Source: Nymphaea colorata (taxonomy: Eukaryota > Streptophyta > Magnoliopsida > Nymphaeales > Nymphaeaceae). From it: a stretch of 64,000 nucleotides of DNA. The stretch lies in NCBI RefSeq assembly GCF_008831285.2, contig NC_045150.1, forward strand, positions 8,196,001 to 8,260,000, given 5' to 3'. Below, one piece after another: positions 23,240 through 35,699 of this stretch; the first letter of the stretch is position 1; each line of letters starts with the position of its first letter. Below the pieces are notes generated by a model, which saw only the letters and a list, made by a program, of their open reading frames with translations, did no database searches and had not been told where the DNA came from. Position numbers and translations under genes: made by a program.

Positions 23240-25600
23240 AAAGGAAATCACAAAGTTTGGCTCAGGGAAGAGGATGGGAACAATTCTTTTTTCATGAGCA
23301 TGTTAAGGACAGAACTTGAAAGGAGATCAAGAAGATTAGCATGGTTGAGGGTGAAGTTGAGGATCATTTTCATACTCTTTTGGGCATGGTTAAATTATTC
23401 AATTTTTCTTTTTCCCAAATATGGGTCCACAAGTTGTTTCGATCAGTTGCCATCCTTTTTTGAGAGTCTGACAAATAAGGAGCATAAGCATCTTAGCAAG
23501 CCAATAATTTATAAGGAGAGTCTATGGACGGTGTTCGAGGCAAATTTTGATAATTCTATAGGCCTTGATGGGTTTCATAATTTCTTTTTCTAGAAAATTT
23601 GGGATATTGTTGGGCCTGAGATATTTTTGGCTGTTAAGAATTTGCTTTTAACAGAGAACATCAAGCGAAGGATTGGTAGACATTACATAATGTTGAATGC
23701 AAAAAGAGATCATTTAATGTGTGTGTCTAACTTCAGGCCGATTACTATAGAAAACCGAATTTTCTAGTTCATCTATGATGTCACATTTGGTTGAATAAAA
23801 CACATTTTAACACAATAATTTCTTATTGCCAAGGGCCATTTCTTCTAGGTCAAAATATTCATGATTGTTATATCAATGTTAGGACATGAAATGGTTGATT
23901 TAATAGCCTCAAACAGGGTGGGCAGTGTCCATATTAGATCAACGTGTCAAAAGCCTATGCCAAAAAGTTGGAAAATTTTGTCTCAGCTTTGCTTGGGTGG
24001 ACAGGATTATGGCTTATGTGATTAATACATCGTATATGATGATTTTATGTGATAAGGAAGGAGTTCATTCTACGAGCAAGGGGGATGTAATCTCCTATCC
24101 CCTTATTTGTTTCTAGTAATCAAGGAGATTTCTGTTAAAAGATTTCGGTTCGCGGTTTTGAAAAATCAGGTGGATGTGCCGATATTGAGCAGGAAAGTCA
24201 CAGGATTAGTCTAGTTGCATATGTTGATGATATTATCTTATTCGCCAAGGCAATTTCTAAATGATTAAAAGAATATCTTTCATATATTAGTTGAATTGAG
24301 GCAATGTAAGTGAATCAGTCTCTATGTTTTTCCCTTCGATCTAGCTGACTGCAGAAGGTCATTTGTGGTATTACATAGTTGTACGAGTTGGATGTTTCCT
24401 ACTAAATATTTGGGACTTTTATTATTTGTTGAGCAACTTATTAAAAACAAATAATAAACTTAGCGGCCAAAAGAGGAAATTATTATCTGTTGTTAGAAAG
24501 TCATGTTGGATTAAACCAGTTCCGCTGGTATTTTAGATTACATAGGAATGGTTCTCAAGTGTCCTCCAACAGCTTGCAAAGTGATGTTGGGTTCTTTTGT
24601 GAAGTTTCTTTGGAGGGAATCTAAGATGGTTCATAAGGCACATTTGGTATTATATGTAACATGGAATTAAATTGAAAGAATCCATTCCTAAGGCCTAGTA
24701 GTTTGTTTACATGATGGACTTGCTATGGAAGCCAGACCTTGAGGGTCGTTTGGCAGTTGAGATACTTTGTGAGTGTTCAATGAATCTAACCCAAAGATTA
24801 GGGCAAATTTATGAAACACTAGAACTAAGTGTCTATGGATCTCCCTTAATCTTTGAGGCAATTTATGAAACGCTCCCAAATTGTTCCATTCACCAAATGG
24901 CATTTGAGGTTCTGTTGGTATCTATATTTTCCTTATCTAGGAAGCCTACCTAAGAAGTGTAATTTTTGTGGCTTTATGAGACGAATGTATGGTGGTATGT
25001 GGCTGGCTGGTCTAGCCAAGATCCTGAATGACATTTTTTTGAGGGTGGCAGTGACAAATTGGGAAGTGGTTTTCATATAAGAAGCTTCATAGGTGTTGAG
25101 ACTTTCTTTTCCATACTACGATTTGGAAGCTAGGGAACTTTTGCAATGTTGTTGTTCAAAGGAGGTCTTAAAATCCAGTGCGCATAATTGGTCAGCCCGT
25201 GTGATGTCTTTTAACAAGTTGCGGCTGAAGAATAAAGTTTTGCGTTGCCATCGGCGCGTAAAGGAAAATTCCGGCTGGCGGGTGGAGGCAGTGTCTTTGG
25301 TTGTTGGAGGATCTTTTATAGGAGCAGCCATTCTATGGGAGGGTTGTTGAGAAGATCGCAATGCGGTGGGCAGCGAGGAGTAAATCTCGACAGGATTTAT
25401 GCGGCCAACCTGAGGAAGGCCTTGATATGGTCAAGTTTAACAGAATTATTATCAGTGGCAAACCTATTGCCTTTGGAAGTTGCTCTGTTGATGCAGACAG
25501 GGAGATCAGCTTTAACGCTTTTGTTTCGGTTGCTGGCTGTCTATTCTGTTATTGTATTCTTTTGTTTGTTCTTTTCTGAAAGTTGATAAATGGTTTGAGC
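23240..25600 (+). pseudogene. Degenerate L1-type LINE (reverse transcriptase region)
   Basis: Reading across frames recovers ordered landmarks of a plant LINE ORF2: a WLREEDGNNSFF block at 23258-23293 (the usual W-EGDRN-FFH element), a degenerate DGF...WDIVGPE segment near 23566-23620, the polymerase motif AYVDD at 24217-24231, FPTKYLGLLL at about 24395-24424, and FLWRESKMVHKAHLV at 24605-24649 (the conserved FLWG...K-HLV region after the RT palm). The order and spacing fit, but the frame is broken many times by stops and shifts, so the element is dead. The 5' end with endonuclease is not recognised and the 3' end is uncertain; past 24700 the assignment is only by continuity. No poly-A tail or target duplication was identified. 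Confidence 0.8.
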
Positions 25601-26496
25601 CTTTCCCTGCGAGTGCTTCATCCGACAAAGAAAAAGAAGAGAAACGCAAAACACTATGAGCACAACAGATTAACAGATGAACCACACGTAATCCATGTCC
25701 GGCAGTGTTTCAGCTGAACAGATAGAAGTACTTGCCTGGCCAAATTAGGCAAATGAAAGCGAATAGAAAACCTAATCTCATGCAACAGAAACAAAGTGTT
25801 CCGCACGGACTCAACAGAAAGCCGAATTCGTGTTTTTCCCGTTTTCCCACCGGAATTCCCAATTCCACATATTGCCAGACGTTGGCAAAAATGAAGGCCT
25901 ATCAGATTCGGCTTGCTCTTGCCATTGGATGAACTTGGTACCCTTTACAAGTCGTTCCTAACAGATGAGCAGATCGATCGCTTATGAGTATCTGGAAGTC
26001 TTTTTCATTTGATTCCATTGATCAAAGGATCATATCCTTAGGAACAAGTCAGTTACACCAATCTCCACAGACAACAGTGCCGGCAGGATACCACATCAAT
26101 CGTGGGGACGTTAATAAGCAAAACAAACATGGCTAAGCAGAGAGATCTGAAGCTTAGCATATACACATCGCGCCCCTCAATCTAGTGATAAGGGCTTAAA
26201 AGCGCATGAGCAGAAATTTATGAAAAATGATTAAGAATTGTGCAAAACATGTTAATCAGAATTGGAAGTACGTTACCGTGAACATTAAAGCGTCTTGGAT
26301 CAAGTTGAGACTATAACCATTTTCTTTCTCTGTGAACAAACATGGTGGAATTTAGAGAAAACCCCAAAAGCTCCCTGCAATCCACTTACTATTCAAATGC
26401 CACTATTTCTTTTCCATACACTCATCTCACAATAAGGCCAACATGTAAAACAGCAAGAAAAGAAAATCGCAGATAAAGAAGGGGAAAATCGAGTTG
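25601..26496. other. 3' flank of the BES1/BZR1 gene
   Basis: About 900 bases without a coding signal between the LINE relic and the stop codon of the minus-strand BES1/BZR1 gene. The right part should hold the 3' UTR of that gene. Confidence 0.5.
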
Positions 26497-29400
26497 TCAA
26501 CTTTCTGCGGACCTTGTTCGAGAGCTCCCAAGTGTAAGCTCCAGCTCATCCGGCCCGCACTCCTCATGAATCCGCTCACCCTCCCATGCCTTCACAACTG
26601 TGGTGTTTCCAAAGGCAAACTCCTCAGAAGCATCCATCATGCGAATGTCACCAGGATCAGGGACAACCTCCTTTCCTGATGGTGAGCAAGTCCCACTTTG
26701 TCCTGGCGTCCACATTGGAGAACTGCCATATTCATCCTTCGAACCAAATGGGTTAGAGGCAGGGGTCACAAGGCTGAATGTGGGCGACGTTGGGCCACCA
26801 CAAGATGGCAGCCGGAAGCCAGCAAGCCAATCACTTTTATTGAACTTGAACCCATTTTGGTAGGAATCTTGATGGCCAGGGCTAGGAGGAGTGGAATTAG
26901 GGAGGAACGCATAGTGGTGGTGTGGCCAAGGGGCTCCAGAAGCATTTGAAGTTGCAGGATCATGATTCCCGGACTCCCAATCAGTTTTAACTCGAGGTCC
27001 ACACGAAGTTGGCGAACTAAGAGGTGGAGTCACAGGTGCACTGATTGAGCCAGTGTTAATATAGAGGTTAGGAAGTTTGTGGCTAGAAGAGGTAGAGGAG
27101 AGATTCTTAAGCCAGGGAATGAGAGAGTTGCCATCCACGTAGGAGGAAGAGGCAGGGCTCTGAAATGAAGATGAAGCAGGGCTTGGATTGTAGGAGGCAG
27201 CTGGACTAGGATGGTAGGAGGAACATGGGCTTACAGGAGCAGACCCTCCAACCACGTCCATCCGGTCCATTGGCTTGCATCCCTGACAGGAAGATGAAAA
27301 TTGTTAAGCAACAAGCATGAGTAACAGATATGTAAGTAATGTACGTCATCGGGACCCTACAAAAGCAAATACACAACCAAGCCAGGTCCTATTTGTTTAA
27401 GCAAAATATATGAAGAAACGGATTGAAATGCTAATCCCAATTCTGTTATATCTGTCGTCTGAAAAAACATTAGTATGCATAAGGAATTTCAGATAATTTA
27501 CCAAAAAAGGCATAGTTGAAACATTAAAAAAAACAAATAGAGACATCATTTTGGGTCCAAAAACCAAAAATTGAGCAAATAATTACTATATGTAAAGAGG
27601 CAAAATAAGTAGTACTCTATTTTTACTTTTAACATGAGTAACAGCTCAGGTGGAATCTCCCACATGTTTGAGTGTGGGACTGTGATTCCATTGGATATGG
27701 CTTATGTGACTTAAATGAGAAAAACACAAGTCTCTTGAGACAACATTCTTGCCAGAAGTTCAGGAATAGTCTTTTAGACCATGGAAATGCTACAAAAACC
27801 AATTTGTACATGGTTGATTTTTATAGAACAATTTGGCTAACAATTTCCTGAAAGGAAAGACAAAAAAAATAAATAAATATTTAGTTTCACAATGATGGGC
27901 CATCAAAATATATGCATAGGGAAAACAAGAGGTCCATCCATATAGAAGAATGGACTTGAGATCCTCACGTTAAGGTACCAATACCAGGGGTACATCTCCG
28001 CTGGCATAAAAAGGTAGGTGCTTCAAAGGTCTTCGCTTGCCTACCTAAGTGTGGAACTTTTGGTGTTCCCTAACGTTGGATGGGTGAGTTTGCGTAAAAT
28101 GTACAGATTGTCCATAATGACATGCCCAATGGGCCGACACAAATCTGCTTATCCAACGATGTTTCCAAAATTCTGCACATGGCCAATCCAAAGGGGTACA
28201 CTTCATCCCAGTATACGTACAGGGAAACTAGATTATGAGAAGTTTTACCAAATATGACACCATGGCAACTGCATATATCATTCTCCTCATTGAAAAGTTC
28301 AACAGTAAGCATTCAGTTAGAATAGTGATAAACTCAAGAGTCCGGGTTCTCAGTTCACAATTGATAGAAATTAGAATACATACATTTCAATGTTTTGAAC
28401 CATCCTCACAATTTCGCAAAATGGACTAAGTGCAAATTTCCGAGAAGGAAGTGGATGTTAGGAATATTTTCAACATTACTCATCTATCCTTTCAGTTGGG
28501 CGGAAATGGTTGATTGATCAGTGTGCGTAATAAAAACGTGTATGTATGTGTGCTAATGGCATGAATAGCATCAACCTACCTCCTCTGACGTGTGTGAGTT
28601 GTGAAACAATGTTGTGAAGTGTGTGTGGTGAAACAATGGTGTAAAAAAGTGTGTAACTTAACAGAAAGGCATCTTCTTTTTCTTCTTCGAAGGTACTTTT
28701 ATCTTTTTTATGAAAGTACTTGATCAGTTCGTCTATTGACCTTTTTGCTGAGGGCTTTCTAGCCACACAACTATCTCTACTCAATGGCTTAGTGCTACTT
28801 CACACAGTTGATGCTATTAAATAGTTGACACAATCTAAATGTCTTATCTATCACATCTAAAATATCGCATTTTCAGTTACTGATTTATATCCCTGAAAGG
28901 CAAGTAAGACTGCTATTTCCCTTCAATATTGACATATCTCGAGAAGAAAAAATAGTATCTGAGAAGAAGAAAACAGTATGTGAAATCGTTTTTAAGGTAG
29001 AAATAGGCATGTGAGTGAATGCTAAGAAACTAATAGAAAAATAAAACTTTTTGTGGATGAAGATCAAAGAACATAACTGCATTAGCATTACTGCATATCT
29101 ATGTCACGAATCTAAAAGGAGAACAGACAAGCACGCTTGAAGTCAATCCCACAGAAATTCAGAGTAACAACAAAAATAATGAAATTACATAGTAACAAAA
29201 TATACTTCATGTCACACCTGACATTTGACAAGCAGTTCTCTTTGCCCGTTATGTAGCTCACTTCATAAACATGCTTTAGATGCTCATCTAATGTTCCTGT
29301 TGCTTGACTTGCTTCTTTATACGGTTTGGTGCTGGTGGTCTAGTTTGTCAAAATATACAGTAAATGCTCACGATTTATATTAGTTGTCTTGAGCATTAGG

Positions 29401-30985
29401 CCTCCTGTTTGATGTAGATAGTTTTGAAGAACTGTTTTTATTATATCAGCAGCATCGTAACAGTAAAGCTGCAGTTATAGGCCTTGAAAGTAGTCAAACG
29501 TACTAGGAAAAGCAGAATTGACCATCAGGAAGCAATCACGATGTCCATGAAACAGGAACCCTAATTCCTGTGTACAACAGTGGGTGCTAAGGAAGCATCA
29601 TGATTCCGTTCATGTGGGGATCCTGATCCAGGAATTCCCATGCTTACACGTCTCCAAACTGCAAATTGATGTACATATGTGTGTTCCACATTTCTCCTCT
29701 GCTTGTTTTGTTCTACATTTTCTCAATTACAAATTTGAAATGTTCTACTACATAGACCTTCCAATGAGCATTTTGGGTTGTTAGATTGAGATGGAAAGTT
29801 TTTTTTTTAAATAAGAGGAATTTCCGTGTTCATTAGGAGTTAAACATCAATTCAAATGTGCAGATTTTTAGAATTTTTACCTTTAAGTATTCTTTTTTGA
29901 ATTCTCATAGATATCGTGGCACTTGACTTTGTTCAGCTCAGCAACCATGTCACGTTCGAACCAGAAAGAAGTTTGTTAATTCAAAAAATGCAGACGGATT
30001 TCATCAGTCAGCCATTTTTTTCTGAATAAGAACGGGACTAAACAATTCCTCACAGTATAAGGGTCATATTGGTGATCACAAAAATTTCATATAAGCATTA
30101 CGATAACACGAGAAAGCAAAAGTTAATACTCTGTAAAGGTAAAGGCAAACAAGGTACGACCTCTCCCCGGCCCCCGCTGGGTCACTCTCTCAGGACACTA
30201 GCCACATAATGGGCCAGTCTCTCGATTGGCGCAGGCGACCTGAAGGTGGAACAAAATCAGGCGCTCTATTTGTCCCACAAACAGCGGATTTTGTGAGAAT
30301 TTTTCCCTTTTTCACTTGAAGCAACAGGAAACACTTTAGAACGGTTAAAGGTTATGGCTCTATCGTCCAAAATGGACAACTTGCTTCCCAAGGACCAATC
30401 GCCTAAAGATTACCTACAGACAGTACATGAGAATTACAACTTGGAATCTTGGATCAGAATTACTCTCAGCAAGAACCACCGCGAGGCAGAAATAATCGAC
30501 ATCGTGATGACCTATCACTTCACTAAATGGGCGATATTCTACCGCTTTCCGCTTCATTGTAGAGGGTATATCCACCTAAATCTGATCCAGCTTACGCTCG
30601 TTCCATGCCTTCTCTCTGATCCCCACCATTGTACTAGTAGACCCTAACAAAGACATTCACCCTCACCAAAGCACGCGCACACGCTCCGCAAAAACGCGAA
30701 AATGAAGGAGGAGGGAACAACAATAGCGAAAACATAGGAACTACATATATATCAGAAGAGGATACATACCTTGCGATATGTCGTCCCATCTTCCTCAACT
30801 GTCCATCCAGCTTCTGCACAGAGTGCCTTCAAGACCTCGTTGTTATCGCAATGCTTCGGCAGCTTGTAGTTCCCGTACATGCGCAAGCCAGCGAATATCT
30901 TGGCTGCGATTGCCCTTCGCCGGCGCTCTCTCCGCTTGTTGTTCTCCCTCTCCTTCCAGGTAGGAAGCCTCGTTCCGGATGTCAT
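26497..30985 (-). CDS. BES1/BZR1-family brassinosteroid transcription factor
   Basis: Two exons, 30985-30770 and 27282-26497, join in phase 0 to 333 residues. Exon 1 encodes most of the BES1_N non-canonical bHLH DNA-binding domain ([20 protein letters not shown], about residues 12-31, then [24 protein letters not shown]), which binds E-box and BRRE elements; the basic stretch also serves nuclear import. Exon 2 opens with GCKP and continues into a Ser/Pro-rich region (about 80-170) with many S/T-x3-S/T sites of the kind phosphorylated by GSK3/BIN2 kinases, keeping the protein cytosolic when the hormone is low. An EAR repression motif LELTL lies at 319-323. The short length and layout resemble BEH-type members rather than BES1/BZR1 themselves. 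The single conserved intron position is typical; its length (3.49 kb) is large. Confidence 0.96.
27283..30769 (-). other. Intron of the BES1/BZR1 gene, 3.49 kb
   Basis: Bounded by donor AAG|GTATGT and acceptor CTGTCAG|GG on the minus strand. It is mostly AT-rich sequence with no coding exon that I can support. A G/C-rich island at about 30150-30260 stands out and may be part of a SINE or other insertion. Long first introns can hold enhancers, but no specific element is visible. Confidence 0.8.
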
Positions 30986-32600
30986 CTCCCCCCACCAATA
31001 TCAACTACTAAAACGCCTGATTTCTGAAAGCCAAGCCAGAGAAACCCTAATATATCGAGCCTTCGGCAGAAACAAAGCAAAAGAAGTACCCTAGTTCAAA
31101 GCTTTACGGAATAGCTGGCAGCTTTATCTGAAGAGATCAACTGGCATGCCCTAAAAGAGAAGCATTCGTCAATGAGAAAGGTCTGGAACTTCCTGAAAAG
31201 CCCCGTGCCACTCTCTTGAGGGACAAGGTTTTGCCGCAAATTCCCTGGAATGAACAACTTCTCCTTCGTTTTTCCACCTGAAATAAACAGAGACCCCAGC
31301 CTTGTTCCTCCCTTAGAAAAAAAACGCGGAAAACACGTTATTTCCTGCTCGAGTAGTGGAAGCTTCCTCGATGACTCCACTTCAACTTTAGACGGATCAA
31401 CTCTTCTCCGTCACTCCTCCGGTCGCAGATTGCCCTATCTGGATTACCGAACTTCTTCACAAAAACAGGCTCAAGGATCCGAACCAGAAACGACGTCTGT
31501 CCACCGGATCCGTACTTCCGGCAGACCAATCCGGTCAAAACACAAGTAAATCGACAGAAGAGTCAGCTTCGCGCCACAGCTCGGTTCCGATCACCGGAAA
31601 AAAGGAACCCTAGTGCTCCGCAACTCTGAAAATAGTGAATACGGCCTCCGTGAGTGGGTCTCAAAGCTCCCGGAAAGTCAGATCAGCTTCGCCGGACATA
31701 CCAGCTGTACGGATCCTCCGGCGGCAATGAGCGGAGGGAATTCCCGCCGAGCTTTCGCCTAGATTCCGCACGCCAATACAGCGATCAGACGTATACTCCT
31801 CCTCTACAATCGCCTCCTCCAGTCAGTGGCCCGAGGTGTTAAAACTTCTCGGAAACGCAAGCAGGACGTCTGCGCGCTGGCATTTGTGAGGAAAACCGCT
31901 CTCAGAACCACGCCAGACAGCGTTCCTCCGGCCAGAAAAGCGGAATGGATCACAGGATCCCGACCAAAACCGCGCGGTAAACCACCCTCAAACAACAGCC
32001 CTGATAATCAGGCCGGCCCTGAGCCTTTCGTATGGGCAGAAGCTTGAATTTTATGTCCATGACTGACCTTTTAATTACGAAAAAGCCACCACACAAACAA
32101 ATTTACCTAGAAACCCCCAACCGATGAAACCCAACGCCGTTCACGTGCCCCCACAAATTTCCCTCTCCGTGGATCTTACTTGCCGCCCAAGTTCCACCAA
32201 CTCATCCCCACTCCGTCGAACAAGTTAATGGGACGAAGATCATTCCGATCGCCGGACTCCGTCCAATTGAAGATCAGAGAGGTCAATGGTATTTTCTTTT
32301 CTTTCTCTTTCTTCTCTTCTTGAAATTGTTATTGCAAAGGGGCTTGAAAATGTTTTCGCTTCTTTAGTCATGTTTTAATTAAGATCAAGCGTGAAAGGGT
32401 TATCATAGGCAATAGCTTGCTTCCTGACCTAACTAAATAATAAAATTTGGTTTTTACTAAAAGTTTATTTATTGTTCTAAATGAAACGGATATGTCCGGT
32501 ATCGGTCAGCATGACCGTCCAGCTTTTCTCTCTCTCTCTTTTTTTTTCCCCTTTTTCCTTTCTCGTCATATTTTATGAGTTTATGAGACCACTCCAGAAC
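30986..32600 (-). promoter_or_regulatory. Leader and promoter region of the BES1/BZR1 gene
   Basis: The kilobase upstream of the ATG is more GC-rich than the intergenic DNA and shows a telo-box-like AAACCCTAA on the + strand near 31043-31051. Several open frames here are by-products of this composition, with no domain signature. Small upstream exons or uORFs are possible but not supported. Confidence 0.4.
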
Positions 32601-33070
32601 TTTTAAGGGCAACTTGGTAATTGACCACCGCGGCGTGCTGACTGACACCGTCTCTGCGACCGTTGGCTGGCGAAGCGTAGGCGAACCTCAAAAGCCACGT
32701 AAGGGGGCAGAAAGGTCATTTGGGATTTTGGCGGGTAAACCCTGGAGTCTGGACTTGTGTGGAAGGCGAGGCGGGACCACCGGCGAGGCATCGCCGTCCC
32801 CCGGGGCGGCGTCGCACATGCGCGGCGAACGGGTACGGCGCCCCCTGCTCCGCCGCGGCTTGCTGCTGCGTGTGGGGCCCACCCCAACCCCTTCACGTGG
32901 TCTCCCCACTCCCCGGCCATCCCCACGAAAGTGGGACCCACATTGCAGGGCATACGGCGCCGGCCCTCTCACCGGCCGACTCCCGCCACCGCGCGCCGCC
33001 CGCGAGCAGACCGAACGGACAAACGAAAGGAAAGGTCTGCCCACAAGCACAAGCTTTTCGTTAATATGTA
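32601..33070. other. GC-rich, CpG-dense stretch
   Basis: Roughly 470 bases are strongly G/C-rich and full of CpG in an otherwise AT-rich region, bounded on the right by an (AT)n tract at 33085-33109. Overlapping open frames on both strands reflect composition rather than coding. It lies about 1.6-2.1 kb upstream of the BES1/BZR1 start codon and could be a distal promoter or a fragment of a former gene. Confidence 0.5.
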
Positions 33071-33083
33071 GCCGTTGAGAGCT

Positions 33084-33109
<26 letters not shown>

Positions 33110-33114
<5 letters not shown>

Positions 33115-35590
33115 GAGGCAGACGGACAGACGGAGGGATTCACGTACGTTTTGTATAATATATAATGATTTTTTATCCTAACGACTCTCCTACAAGAAAC
33201 ATAGAGAGACGTCAGGTTGTCGCAGGTTCACTTTTTTTTATAAAGAGCGTTGTGTGCATGAACACGATTCCCGGAGCGGGTCTGAATTGTGTTTCCAAAA
33301 GTTGGATCCAGTGTATCTAACTACTTTTGAACTGTTCCTAGAGCATTATACTTATCGTGTAGTTTAACTGAAGCAAGCATGATTTTAAAACAAATAAATT
33401 AGACGTTGTTTCATTGCCTAAGGTTTAGTTTTATCTTAACTTGGGTAGATGAGCAAAATGGAGATCCCAAATGTGAATTTTAAGTTTGATCTATGTTTTT
33501 AACCTGACGGATGACAGTCCACAATTGTTTTTTATTAAGATATAACAGCTTTTTACCATAAGAATATTTTATACAATGTTTCTTGGCTAATCTTAGCTGC
33601 CGACCTCCACACGAGCTGCGTGGCGAGTTATTTATTTATTTATTTTCTGTATATATTTTATCAGTGTTACCATAAGATGCTTAGGTGCCCGGGTCGGTGG
33701 CGGTCAAAGGTTCGATCCGCGCTCGCAACCAACGCCCGGTCAAAGTTTGACCGTCTCGGTCCCAGCTCTATGGGTCCGTCCTTGTTCGCGTCGCAGCCCA
33801 CCGCCACCAAACGTTTACCGGAATGGAGTCAACGGGGCGCAATGTTCTCGAAAAATCTAGCTCGAAGGACATTTTATGAGAAAACCGTAAGTACGTTTCG
33901 CTGAGCTCATTTACCTTGGTTATTATTATACACATTTCAACAACCTTAGTTGTAAATCATAGTGTGAGCAATGATCGTGTGTTGATTATCAAATTAATTT
34001 ACTATGTGATTCATATGGTTTCTATGTGTCTCACATCATCAACTTCTATTGAAATTCGAGTCTTCTTCAAATGTTCATCAACTTATAAAGTGCAAATCTA
34101 GACTCAGTATATATATAATGGCTTCAAAAGTGATAAATGTCTTACAATGGAAGTTGTGTCTTTGTTTTCGAGAAAGCGTTCAAGTGATCTGCGCCCACTT
34201 GAACGAAGGCGAATGTAGAGTTGCGGCTTACTGGCATAAAAAACCAGGTTTTTGACTTAGACATCCAAAAACATAAACCTGATTTTTAAAACTCATTAAA
34301 AAGCAGGTTTTTACAAAATCATGTTTTCAGAAAACCCATTTTTGAGGCGTCATCCAAACGCAACCTTATTTGAGGACTCCTTTTACTGACGTTGGATTCA
34401 TTCACCTGTGCTTTTGGTCATTTTAGTGAAGGAAAGGGCAGTGCGGTAATCCAGAAGAAAAAAGAAAAGAAAGATGATGGTCCGCGCCGAGCCCTTTTCT
34501 CCGTTTTGACCAAGACTCGGCTTTTCGTGCACACTTTTGCCACGGCCCACTCACAACCTCCGCGATGTGAATAAAATCGTCGTTCAACTTCAAACGGGAA
34601 AGAAGAGGCTCGATTTTTAAAACTAACAAAAGAAAAAAAAAATCCTCAAAGCCGCGTTGCTTTTATCGCTTTCTAGAAACAAAAGCAGGACGAATATTTC
34701 ACAGGCATTCTGTTCCAAGCAAGGCTATTTTATTTATTAAGAAGGCGACCCCAACCGACGTCTTCTGCTTTGAAAATAGACCTTTCCTTCTTTCAGAAAA
34801 ACCAGAATAAAGTCGGAATTTCGCGCTTCTAGAAACCGTGAACGAGTCCAACATCGGAGGGTGAATTGGGAAATCGATTTTTCTCGGCAAAAATATGCCG
34901 ACTCGGACTCTACTCCCGATGGGACCGTCGACCGTTGCACCACACCCCGAGGGGTAGAACCGACATTCTGGTTTCTTGGAGGGCGAGCGAAGGCCTTCTT
35001 TCTTTCCGATGGAGAGGCCTCGCACGTGCGCCTTACGTCCCGGTCACGTGCCACGACGGCTTCCCACCGCTCTCACGTGATCGGCGCACAACGACGGCGT
35101 TCCTCGCGGAAACATTTATCATCAAAAACGAAATCCGATCAAGTTGTATCCGACTCGTTCGGTTTCTCCGTTCGATCAAGGCAAACATGGTTAAACAAAT
35201 CGCTCAATGCAATGCATTAGGTGATGTTAATGATGCGTTACTAGAAGTTGAAGGATTTTTCTGTTCGTTCCAATTTGAATGAAAAAAAAACTACAAATTC
35301 ATATATATATGTATAAACTAAAATCTCCTTAGCGGTTTTGAATTTCATCCAATAAAAGTAATCCATTGTCATGAGCATGATTAAATGTACAAAAAAGTGT
35401 GCTGTGAAAAGCCTAAGAATTTCTCCATCCAATCTCATGAATCAAGAACGGTATATATATGTCGTGGGGGTTTGGTTGCTAAAAATCGGGTGAGTGAGAG
35501 GTTCATCCCATCGTTCAAAATGAGGCCCAAAGGCCCTTGTTTTTAAGGTCTTGAACTGTGCGGGTGTTAACGATAGCAATGATGCACAAT
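33110..35590. other. Intergenic, no gene seen
   Basis: Mixed AT-rich and moderately GC-rich DNA. Overlapping frames at about 34700-35280 on both strands show no recognisable motif. A B-box-like GGTTCGATCC at 33709-33718 lacks a properly spaced A box. Confidence 0.5.
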
Positions 35591-35632
35591 TCAAGTCTTA
35601 CCACCTTAAGACACAGAAACATATTGCTCACA

Positions 35633-35695
35633 GGAATTAAACCGAATGTTTGCCTTTATAATAGAAGATACTAACTCGACCAGTTATGCCATGCC
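35633..35695 (-). mobile_element. tRNA-derived SINE head (candidate)
   Basis: On the minus strand an A-box match TGGCATAACTGG (35691-35680) is followed, 48 bases start to start, by a B-box-like GGTTTAATTCC (35643-35633), with an intervening GTCGAGTTAGTA. This is the layout of a tRNA-type internal promoter, as found at the 5' end of plant SINEs. The flanks cannot close an acceptor stem, so it is not a functional tRNA gene. The extent of the SINE body is not defined. Confidence 0.4.
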
Positions 35696-35699
35696 TGAT

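Noticed and set aside
30354-30647. 97-codon frame in the BES1/BZR1 intron
   Set aside because: ATG-independent alternative start, no motif, lies antisense inside an intron; treated as chance.
33675-33720. Possible tRNA gene at GGTTCGATCC (33709)
   Set aside because: The A box is too close and no acceptor or anticodon stem can be formed.
34699-35282. Overlapping frames on both strands at 34.7-35.3 kb
   Set aside because: No domain, no consistent codon preference and no splice partners; best explained by local GC content.
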